Below the pieces are notes generated by a model. That model searched no databases. It had not been told where the DNA came from and saw only the letters and a list, made by a program, of their open reading frames with translations. This document shows positions 21,936-32,304 of a stretch of 64,000 nucleotides of DNA, one piece after another; the stretch's first letter is position 1; each line of letters starts with the position of its first letter. Both the position numbers and the translations under genes were made by a program. This stretch comes from Arachis hypogaea. Lineage: Eukaryota > Streptophyta > Magnoliopsida > Fabales > Fabaceae. Where the stretch lies: NCBI RefSeq assembly GCF_003086295.3, contig NC_092053.1, positions 111,989,506 through 112,053,505 of the forward strand, in the 5' to 3' direction.

Positions 21936-23831
21936 ATGTGGTTCCACGCGAAAATCGTGGCTCGCATGTTTCTGTCTGCACATCAACCAAAGCCTCTATT
22001 GTTCAAACTAGCACTCCTGCCTCACTTGCATTCCTTTACTTCCCGCTGTTACTTCCTCTCCCAAGCCTCTTTACCATGCCGTTCCATTTCTTCATATCGT
22101 GACCCTCTTGTTACTTTCTTACTCGATGCTCTGAAATGTTCATCCTCTGTCTCTTGCTGCAGGGTCATCCATGCCCGTGTAATCAAATCGCTGAATTTCA
22201 GAGATGGGTTTATCGGTGATCAACTGGTATCAAGTTACCTCAACATGGGCTTGATCCATGACGCAGAGAAGCTGTTCGACGAAATGGCCAACAAGGATTT
22301 TGTGTCGTGGAACTCCTTGGTTTCTGGGTTTTCGAAAATGGGCCACCTTGGCAGGTGCATCAGTTTGTTTTCCATGATAAAATCTGAGTATGGATTGGAA
22401 TTGAATGAGCTTACACTACTATCTATTATCTCGGTTTGTGCTTCTGCTCAGGCTAGGGATGAAGGTCAGTATCTTCATTGTTGTGCATTGAAGTTGGGTA
22501 TGCTGGCTGAGGTGAAGGTTGCTAATTCTCTTATTAATATGTATGGAAAGTTTGGTTGCGTTGACTGTGCTTTCAGGTTGTTTCAGGCTATGTCAGAGCC
22601 AAATATGATATCGTGGAATTCGGTCGTTGCTTCCTGCACCCAAAATGGAATCCCCATTGAAGCTATTAACTATTTTAATATGATGAGGATGAATGGATTT
22701 TTTCCTGATGAGGCCACAATGGTGAGTTTGCTTCAAGCCTGTGAATTTTTGCCTTTAGGAATGTTGATAGAGGCCTTACACAGTGTAATCTTCACCTGCG
22801 GTCTTGATTCAAATGTGACAATTGTTACCACACTTTTGAACTTGTATTCAAAGTTAGGGAGATTGGATGCTTCTAGAAAGGTCTATGCTGAGATATCTAA
22901 ACCTGATAAAGTGGCATGGTCTGCAATGATTGCAGGCTATGCCATCCATGGGTGTGGGAAAGAAGCAATAGAGTTCTTTGAAAGGACTGTAATGGCAGGT
23001 ATGAAGCCTGATCATGTTACTTTTACTCATTTGTTAAGTGCTTGTAGCCATTCAGGGCTTGTCAAGGAAGGAAAATACTATTTCCGAATTATGTCTGATG
23101 TTTATGGGGTTCAACCCCGATTGGATCACTATTCATGTATGGTTGATCTTCTTGGGCGCTGTGGTCTTCTTAGTGATGCTCGTAACCTGATTATGCACAT
23201 GCCATTACAACCAAATTCTGCAGTCTGGGGTGCCCTTCTCAGTGCTTGTCGTGTTTATGGTAACATTGATCTTGGGAAGGAAGCTGCAGAGAATTTGATT
23301 GCCTTAGATCCGTATGACCCTAGAAACTATATTATGCTTTCCAACATATATTCTGCTTCAGGCCTATGGAGTGAAGCGTCAAAACTGAGGACCTTGATGA
23401 AGAGAAATGTTCTAACTAAAAACCCTGGATGCAGCTTTATCGAGCATGGGAATAAAATCCACCGGTTTATGGTGGATGACTATTCTCACCCTGATTCAGA
23501 CAAAATACATAAGAAGCTTGAAGAACTTATAAGAAAAATTCAAGAGGTTGGCTTTGTGTCTGAAACTGAATCCATTCTCCATGATGTTGATGAGGAGGTC
23601 AAAATAAATATGGTCAACAAGCACAGTGAGAAGATAGCTCTTGCATATGGACTTTTGGTTACTAACGCTGATAAGCCACTAGTTATAATAAAGAACCTTA
23701 GAATTTGCCGTGATTGTCATACCACTGTGAAATTTGTCTCTCAGATTGAGAAGCGTGTTATCATTATTCGAGATTCAAAGCGATTTCATCACTTTTCAGA
23801 TGGATTATGTTCTTGTGGTGATTACTGGTAG
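21936..23831 (+). CDS. PLS-class pentatricopeptide repeat protein with E and DYW domains
   Basis: Single exon, 631 aa, no internal stop. Residues 1 to about 60 are basic, Ser/Leu-rich and poor in acids, like a mitochondrial or plastid presequence; Met11 (21966) is an alternative start. PLS repeats fill about 70-420 (LFDEMANKDFVSWNSLVSGF, LFQAMSEPNMISWNSVVASC, DKVAWSAMIAGYAIHGCGKE). The E domain follows, then the DYW domain at about 496-631 with PG box (NPGCSFIEHG), deaminase-type zinc ligands HSE (563-565) and CRDCH (591-595), and the terminal CSCGDYW. DYW-PPR proteins bind specific organelle transcripts and convert C to U. The intronless structure is typical. It most resembles proteins like Arabidopsis At5g40410 from memory; the editing site is unknown. 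Confidence 0.93.
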   Translation: MWFHAKIVARMFLSAHQPKPLLFKLALLPHLHSFTSRCYFLSQASLPCRSISSYRDPLVTFLLDALKCSSSVSCCRVIHARVIKSLNFRDGFIGDQLVSSYLNMGLIHDAEKLFDEMANKDFVSWNSLVSGFSKMGHLGRCISLFSMIKSEYGLELNELTLLSIISVCASAQARDEGQYLHCCALKLGMLAEVKVANSLINMYGKFGCVDCAFRLFQAMSEPNMISWNSVVASCTQNGIPIEAINYFNMMRMNGFFPDEATMVSLLQACEFLPLGMLIEALHSVIFTCGLDSNVTIVTTLLNLYSKLGRLDASRKVYAEISKPDKVAWSAMIAGYAIHGCGKEAIEFFERTVMAGMKPDHVTFTHLLSACSHSGLVKEGKYYFRIMSDVYGVQPRLDHYSCMVDLLGRCGLLSDARNLIMHMPLQPNSAVWGALLSACRVYGNIDLGKEAAENLIALDPYDPRNYIMLSNIYSASGLWSEASKLRTLMKRNVLTKNPGCSFIEHGNKIHRFMVDDYSHPDSDKIHKKLEELIRKIQEVGFVSETESILHDVDEEVKINMVNKHSEKIALAYGLLVTNADKPLVIIKNLRICRDCHTTVKFVSQIEKRVIIIRDSKRFHHFSDGLCSCGDYW

Positions 23832-23840
23832 TGGTCTCCG

Positions 23841-23979
23841 GAATTTGCTGTGATTGTCACACCACTGAGAAATTTGTCTCGCAGGTTGATAAGTGTGTTA
23901 TCATTATTTGAGATTCAAAGAGGTTTCACCACTTTTCAGATGGATTATGTTCTGTGGTGATTAGTGGTAGTGGTCTCCG
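23841..23979 (+). pseudogene. Tandem duplicate of the PPR gene's 3' end (DYW tail)
   Basis: 23841-23979 repeats 23701-23840 in tandem. Both start GAATTTGC and end GTAGTGGTCTCCG, at roughly 90% identity. The first copy encodes the last part of the DYW domain and the stop codon. The second lies wholly in the 3' UTR, has lost a base near the former CSCGDYW codons and carries an in-frame TGA, so it is not coding. Confidence 0.9.
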
Positions 23980-24065
23980 TTGAATCTGGCATCATTCAAA
24001 TTATTCTTGGTCGCTAAAGCCCATGTGGTAAGAAACTTGATATTTGTATATATATATATATATAT

Positions 24066-24142
24066 GAACGTATTTGTTTATACATGTAGCCGACCCCACT
24101 TAGTGGGATAAGGATGTTGTTGTTGTTGAATGTATCTGTTTA
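24066..24142 (+). mobile_element. Minimal RTE 3' end (47 bp) with target-site duplication
   Basis: 24081-24127 contains GCCGACCCCACTTAGTGGGA followed by a TTG-type tail. This is the 3' end of plant RTE LINEs or of a SINE using that tail. It is bracketed by GAACGTATTTGTTTA (24066-24080) and GAATGTATCTGTTTA (24128-24142), 13 of 15 identical. An extreme 5' truncation. A (TA)n run at about 24047-24064 lies just upstream. Confidence 0.8.
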
Positions 24143-25460
24143 TGTACAAGTTGTCATAATAAAAGTAGTCTTTGTGTAGCCAGGTAAATTTAATACAACT
24201 TTTGACCTTTATTGTGCTGATAAAAGAAAATGAAAACGGAGCATCGATCATACATAAGAATTCAAATCGTCCAAGTAAATACAACAGTTGCGAAACCAAA
24301 TATGGCATTACATTAAAACCTAAATCAAAGCATACAAGTCATATACGTATGCTATCTCTATTGAAGTATCATAAACATTCAAGTATGCTTTCATAATTAT
24401 AAATCATATGCATAAAGACATAACAATAGCTTTAAATATAGACAAATCCATAATTTTAGGAATACGTGTATTCATATCCATTCACCAATTGTCATACAAA
24501 GCCATACATGATAAACCTTCACATATTGTTGGTTAACTGTGAGACTCTAACTACATAGATAACTATTGAATGCCGTGTATTGGTAAATCGCCTTTGTCTC
24601 TGTCACAAGTGGGTTAGAAACATATATTCATTTATCATATCTTTATAAATATTTAAAAATACAACCCATTTTTATTTGCAGTTCCAAGTTGAATGAAGGA
24701 AGACCTCTTAGCTGCTCAGTCTCGTGGAACTGATTTGCTGCAACATGGAGAACAATAACTTCATCAATAGTAAGTTCAATAAACTTCACATCTTACCATG
24801 CCAAAAGATATCTCTTTATTTTCTTATGGTTGAAATTTCTAAATTAGATTCTGAAGTTTGTAAGTTGTCATGCAAGGGACACCCTTGTTTTGACCTGTGA
24901 ACTAGATTGTGCTCATAAAGTATTTACAATTGTGAGTGCAGATCAATCCAGTGATCCACAAACACAAAGGTCGTATACAGTCATGAGTCATCTTTTGATT
25001 AGAATTCTGCAGGGAAAACAATTTCTGTGAGATTATTGCATTGTATGTGGACTCGTGACGGATATTTTAGCTACTCTAAGATTAGGAATGGAAGAGAAAA
25101 ACTGTGGGAATCTTTTCTTAAATCCTACAAAGCCCTGCGTTCTAAGTGTATTTTCCTGTTGCACATGTATTTTATAGATACCCAAGAGGGAGGGGTTTTA
25201 GCGTGGGGAAAAAGTGAATATACTTATTTTTCATTATTTAAATTTTTAATTATATTTTACAATTCATTTGAAATCTCTTAGATCAACTTCACTCAAGGAA
25301 CCTCTATTCATTCTTTGCTGAGCTCCTAGTTCTAAGAGGTATGGTGTGCTTTCATCTTTCCTCTCTTTTTGGGGTTCTAATTTCCGGATGTTGGAAATTG
25401 AGTAGATTTTAATGATATATTCATGTACATAGGTAGTTGTAGTCTATACATATATTTGAA
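24143..25460. other. Intergenic, no gene recognised
   Basis: AT-rich, short ORFs only, none with motifs. The stretch at about 24680-24770 has exon-like composition, but I could not connect it to a gene. Confidence 0.3.
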
Positions 25461-25713
25461 AATAGCAATCAAATTGGTCCTCTAGTTTTCCCTCAATGAT
25501 CAAATTGGTCCATTTTCTTAAACATATCAAGTTATTTCCCAGTTTTTTACAACATTAAAAAAGTTAGTCCCCTGTCAACAGACTGGTCAATGACTTAATG
25601 GAAAGCTGACCTCGGCTTGACTGGTCAATTGAAGAAAGGTTTAACTTGATTGACAGTTTAAAACTAGGGACTATGTGATCAGTATAAACATGGAGGGACT
25701 AATTTTGATTATT
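25461..25713. mobile_element. Palindromic MITE (MULE-type), TIR AATCAAATTGGTCC
   Basis: Left AATAGCAATCAAATTGGTCC and right, read backwards, AATAATCAAAATTAGTCCCT; the inner blocks also pair (GTCCCCTGTC / GTCCCTAGTT). About 253 bp, non-coding. Confidence 0.65.
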
Positions 25714-25840
25714 ATGTCTTATATATTTGAATTTTTTGCTGTAACTATTCTATGGTTGTGACCAGTTCAATTTGTCCAGTTTTTACCAGAAAATCAGTTC
25801 ATAATTTTTTAAATATATTTTATACAAAATTACGGTTTAG

Positions 25841-26090
25841 AGAAAAGGACAAATTGATCTTTGACCTTTTTTTGTGAAGACACATAAATCTCTAACCAAA
25901 ATTAAATATTTATGAGTTCTTGAACATTGGAAAAAATGAGACACATAAATCCTTCTGTTCACTAACAAAAAGACCTATGTGTCTTTACAAAAAGGCTTAT
26001 GTATCTCGTTTTTCAATAGTCAAAGACTAATTTTGTTAGGGATTTATGTGTTCTTGCAAGAAATGGTTCAGGATCTATTTGTCATTTTCT
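25841..26090. mobile_element. Palindromic MITE, TIR AGAAAAGGACAAATTGATC
   Basis: Left AGAAAAGGACAAATTGATCT and right, read backwards, AGAAAATGACAAATAGATCC. Pairing continues through GACACATAAATC... / GAACACATAAATCC. 250 bp, non-coding. Confidence 0.7.
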
Positions 26091-26941
26091 TATTATTTTA
26101 TTATATCCAATTTAACTTTGTTGAACTTCGGTTGAACATCTAAATGTCTGAATCTTGCTTCAATCTTGGTATCTGTATCATCTTCTAGAAGCTTTGTTCT
26201 TTACCCCAATATCGATGTTCTAGCTTTGTCTTGTCAATCCTACCCTTATGGTTCATCTTTTCCTGTTCGAGACTAGCATTGTAGGGCTGTTAATCATCCT
26301 TCACCCATCTAAGAATTTTTTTTTCATTCAACCTTGCTACCAATAAAGAGTGGCCACTTTACTATTTCAAAAGGTATCATCAACCAGTCATGGAGTAACA
26401 GGACGTTTGATATATGTGGTTGCATATTTTCAACCCGTCTTCCAACCACTGCACCATCATCAACCCTCTGTCACTGTTTACTGCCACCACATCACTATCA
26501 ATCCTCTGCGGCTGCGACACCCATGAGCCCGTATCTTCCACAGATCACTTCTGAGGTTTATGTGAGGTCAAGGTCAAGAAGCAAACCTGTCTATTTGTTT
26601 CTTGATAAATAGCACAAGATATAAAGCAAACATAACAAGTGATTGATTACTACATAATGGATATAACCTTGTTAGGTGTACACTAAAAATCACCTACCCG
26701 TATAAAGTAGAAGGTGGAATACAAAATACACATTGAAAATAGCTTAAATTATACATGTACTCATACACAAATACACAATAGTTGATTTGATGGCTGATTT
26801 TTTGTGTGCACATAGCATTTTTGTAATGGGCGTGTAAATCTTTAGCCATCGACATGGAATGAAAATATCATTTTCCTTAAAAGTTATTGCTATTGCTAGG
26901 GCTATTTCTAATTATTTTCTAGCAAGCACTGTGTACATAGA
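26091..26941. other. Intergenic 3' of the terpene synthase gene
   Basis: No supported gene; the ORF at 26334-26612 has no recognisable motif. About 26675-26815 resembles a dispersed repeat also seen in the region 33240-33405 (CACATTGAAAATAGC.../TTGATTTGATGGCTGATTTTT-type). Confidence 0.3.
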
Positions 26942-29900
26942 TCATTGAATGGGTTGGATAATTAATGATCGTATACGGCTCTGGGTTTTAGGATCTTGAA
27001 TAGTATGACCATCTCCATGTTGGTACATACACAATGACATTCTTGCAAGGTTTATTGCAGTTTCAACAAAACGTTGAGTCAAAGAAGAATTATGAGCTTC
27101 TCTGTTCATCTTTTTCCATGTGATGCACAGCAAGGATTTTATATGCTCCCTTGCTTTTACTTCAGAAGCTCCAGTTTCATTCATGTAACATTGAATCCAC
27201 TTGGGAACATCGCCAGTGGCATTCTCACGCTAAAAGGGGGAAAATGGGAAAAAAAAATTAGAATATAAGAAGATGAGAGTTTTAGATTGAGCAAGATTGA
27301 AATTTGGTGTGGATACTTTATATGTTCCAAGGTCGTTGGCAAGCCGTAAAATCGTTGCCGAAAGCCGAACTGTCTCAGAATACTCTTCTAGGGGAACTTG
27401 TTCCTCCTCTACAAATAAATGAGGGATTAGGAAGTAAACATGAGTAAGTATAACAGGTGCACTTATGGAAATCCGTGCATTCTCCATGTACTCCTCCAAA
27501 CTCGGCTTATATTTCCCATGATACCACTTTGCCTCAACCAAATATGATTTGCATAGATCTGTCCACTGTAAATTGTTTAAGAAGTCCATCAAATTTTAAG
27601 TCTTTTGATTAATCTAAGTACAATATTGTGTGCATAAAAGTTCATAGCAAAAAATGCTAATTAAGAAAAATAAATCAAACAGTTGCTTACCACTTTCTTT
27701 AGATATGGAGCAATGTAACCCCCATTCTTTTTTAGGGTTTCAAGGGCCAATTCAGTGACAAAGTTATGAAGTTCAAGAAAGCAAGTTTTCATGTAATCTG
27801 GGAGATCATTAATGGTCCTTGAGTCCCATCTAAAATAAAAATATAAAAGGTAATAACTGTTAATTTCTGTTTTAAAATTGCATATGATATGCAAAAAAAA
27901 AAAAAAAAGGGGTATGATTGAGTAGCTACTGTTTAATGACCTGTCAATAGCTTTAGTGAAGAGCTCTAGTTCTTCCAAAGTTCCATGCACATCATAAATA
28001 TCATCAATTACGGTTATGAAGCAATTAATCTTTGTTATGACTTTTCTTGAATATCCAAGGTCTGGCTCAAAATTTGTTCCCACTGTCCAGATGTAGTTCT
28101 CTGCCAACCTATCCCTGGCAAAGCTCAACTTTTCTGCAAGGCCAGTACTTTTCCACCATCTTAAACAAGATCAAACATAAGAAAATGGAAGTGATGTTAT
28201 AAAATGCGATTTTTCTTGGTACACTGTTTAAGTGGGACCACAAAATAACATGTGATCGAAGTTGTTGTATGTTTAAACTTTAAAAAGATCACATTTTTAC
28301 AACATTATTTTGAAAGAAAAAAATTGGGAAGATCTATTTCCCATATATATAAGCCATGTAAGTAAGAGGAGTATAAAAACTAAGCATATCTACTTAATTT
28401 CAAGTTAAATATACTATAAATAGTTCTAAACTTTCAAGAATGGGAATTGTAATTTGGCAAATTCTATGGCACCTATGAGTTGTTACCTAAATTTTGTTTA
28501 ACTTAGTTTTTGTAGTAAGTTTTAATTTTTTAAAAATGATTTTTTTATATTTTTAAATTAAATATTAATTTTTAACTTTTTTTTGACAAGTAAGCACCAC
28601 TTCTTAGACACCATAGCATTCACCTTATAATTTACCCTTTTGAACTTTGTCTTATGTGCAATTTGTTATTTAAACTTTGAAAATGTTCAATTTATCTCCC
28701 TGAAATTATAAAATGGTCCAATAAAGGATTTTTGCTAAATTTTCTTCCAAAATGACCCTTTTATTAAGGGATAATTGTATCAAACTATCAATAAAACATC
28801 ACATGAGGATATTTTTGGATGAAAATTTAACATAAGATCTTCTCTGCAGTATTCGGTAACTTTAGAGACTCAAATTGCACGTTTTCGAAAGTTTAAAGGA
28901 AAAACTGCATAACTGGAATGTAACCTTTCAAGAATTTACCACACACCTTGATGTAAACTTCAGTTCCTCTTGATAGATGGATTGAAGACGGTTGAAATCT
29001 AATTTAGCTAACTGAAGCAAAGTAGGATTCATGTTCTGTCTTCTTTTGTATGTATTAATGAACCATCGTGCCTCCCACCTAGGAATCCTCCAATGTAATG
29101 GAAGCTCCAAAGCATGTTCAGTTAGTAGTGATAAATAGCTACATTCGTTTTGGTTCAAATATTCTGCAAGAAACTTTGTGGTCAAATCTCTTGCTTCATC
29201 CAATATTTTTTCTCCTTCCATTGAATAAAATGAGGCTTCATACAATGCTAACATTCCCTGAACATCAACCGATTGGTATTCCTTGAAATTATGCATGTCA
29301 TCAAGAAAGCTAAGAAAAACATCTGCCACAACAACAGCAACAGCAGCACATAATCTCACATTAATACCATCTCATATATCAACTGATTAGATAATATAAT
29401 ATAGTACTAAGATGGGGATATGACCAAGATAATAAATTATATATTTTTTTAAATATTTTGTTTACGAAAAATTTTATCATAATACAATTTTTTTTTTGTA
29501 GTCAGATAGATTGGACAACTCCCAATTCTAGATACAACAACACACCCACACTACACTAAAGGACTCATATTCAATACTTAGTACATTCGCCAAAGTTTGA
29601 ACCTGGATGCATCATATATTAAGAAGCATATGGTTTTACAAAATTCTTACTTCATATTGTTTGACAATCATTCATTTATTTTTTCGGTATTGTTACACGA
29701 ACGCTTTTGGTAATCAAGGCTAAGTTGGTTGGGCTACTGATTATTCCAATAAAAATAACCTACACAAAATGCATATGACTCACACACTTCTTCTTTCCCT
29801 TCTTTCGTTGCTGTTGCTTCGTTTATTTCTTCTTCTTTTCTATTTTGCATTTTTTTTAGTTTCTCCTCTCTTTTTTTTGAGGGAAAAACAAAAGTAAATA

Positions 29901-32249
29901 AGAGAAACAGAAAGAGAAAAAAAAAATAGAAAATGCAAAATTTTTGTATTATTATTTATAAAGTTATGTGTTTTCTTTTAAAAATTTCTGTGTTTATTGT
30001 CAAAAAAAAAAAAAAACAAAATGTTGTAGAATTTTGTAAAAAAATGATAAAATATAGAAATTTATAAAGTTGAACACAGAAATTTGTAAAGTTGAATACA
30101 AAATAATTACATAGACAAAATATAAGAGAAAAAAAATTAAATTAAAAAATTGCAAAATTTTATAAAAAAAAAACATAAATTTAGGATAAAACGCGCATAT
30201 AAGTTAAAGCCATACCAAAATTTCACAAATCAGCCAAATTAAAAATCGATACCTGAGTCAACCAGAAGCACATTTACATTTAGTTCAAATTAGGGAAATT
30301 CGAATTAAACATTCACAGTAATTCGAATCACACTAATTCGAATTATACACACGCACACTGAGACACTAATTCAAATTGGGTAGCTTCAAACTACTCATGT
30401 TTTGGTGCCTATAGTAATTTGAAACGGGGTGTTTCGAATTACTCATTTTTTGCCTATAAAAACAGTTAGAACCAACCTCATTCGAATTACAAGTATTACT
30501 ATGCATCAGCTATTACAAATTTTTATAGCACCCCTAATATTTTTTAAGTCATTGTTTAAAATTATTCTGCATGGAATAAAATCCTTTTTGTGGTATAATT
30601 TAAATAAATTTATTAAAAAAATTTATTAAAATTTATATTTACTCAAATTTCAAATATAATAATACTCTTTTACATAATTAATAATTTAAAAATTAAAAAA
30701 ATTATTTCATTTCATGCTAAACAATTAAAAAAAAGATTAAATTTAAATGTAAATATTCATATATGTACTCAAATTTTAAAAAAATGCTCTATTTTAATCA
30801 ATAATAATTTAAAAATTTAAAAGAATTATTTTATTCCATACAAAACTTTTTAAAAAGAAAAAATGAGCTATCAAACTATTTAATTAAGAGACTTTTTTAA
30901 AATATTCATGAGCTATCAAGAATGCGTTAAAGAGTATTATATATAATTCGAATTGATAGGTTATCAATATTTTGAAAAAGTCTCCTAATTAAATATTTTG
31001 TTAGTTTTTTTAATGTATGGAATAAAATATATTTTGTTTTATTTCTAAATTATTAATTTTTTTAATAAATTTATTTAAATTATATCACAAAAAATATTTT
31101 ATTCCATACAAAATAATTTTAAAAAATAGATTAAAAAATGTTAGGAGTACTATCAAAATTTGTAATGCCTTAGTGACTTAGGTAAATACATGCATGTACC
31201 TAAATTTTAAATAAAATATTCTGCCATAATAATTTAAAAATTAAAAAATATATATTTTTACTTACCTAAGTCGGTATTCATAACATCTTTTAAGCCATTG
31301 TTTTTAAATTGCTTGCATGAAATGAAATATTTTTTTTAATTTTTAAATTATTAATTATGTAAAAGAGTATTATTATATTTGAAATTTGAGTAAATATAAT
31401 TTTTAATAAATTTTTTAATAAATTTATTTAAATTATACTACAAAAAAATTTTATTCCATGCAAAATATTTTTAAAAAATGACTTAAAAAATATTATGGGT
31501 GTTGTAAAAATTTGTAATAGCTGATGCATAGTAATACTTATAATTCGAATGAGGTTGGTTCGAACTCCTTTTATAGGCAAAATATGAGTAAGAGAAAGTC
31601 TAGGGGGCCAGCAGATTTTGTGGTTTTTAGCCATCAATTAGCCATCAATGATATTTTTAATGGTGTGAGATTGCATCTAATGGTATACAATCATTCAATT
31701 TCCTTTTAATGGTTAAGTGCTGCCCAGAATTTAACAAAAGTACTGGCCCCCTAGCACTCCTCATATGAGTAATTCGAAACACCCTGTTTCGAATTACTAT
31801 GAGCACCAAAACATGAGTAATTGAAAGCTACCCAATTCGAATTAGTGTCTTAGTGTGTGTAATTCGAATCAATGTGATTCGAATGACTGTGAATGTTTAA
31901 TTTGAATTCCCCTAATTCGAGCTACATGAAAATATGCTTCTGGTTAATTCATGTATCTATTTTCAATTTGGCTGATTTGTAAAATTTAATTCATGACTTT
32001 GATTTATATGCACGTTTTACCCATAAATTTATAAAGCTAAAGACATAAATTTGTGAAACTGAACACAAAATAACTATATAAATAAAAAAAAAAGAAAAAG
32101 AAGAGATGAAAATAAAAGGAGGAAGAGAAGAAAAAATATAAAACTTATTTGCTATTATTTATAAAATTATATACTTTTTTTCAAAAGTTTTTTATTTATT
32201 GTCAAAGAAAAAAATAACAAAATGGAAAAAATGTTGCAGAATTCTGTAA

Positions 32250-32304
<55 letters not shown>

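Noticed and set aside
26334..26612. ORF of 92 codons between the PPR and terpene synthase genes
   Set aside because: No recognisable motif, no splice or promoter context, composition like surrounding intergenic DNA.
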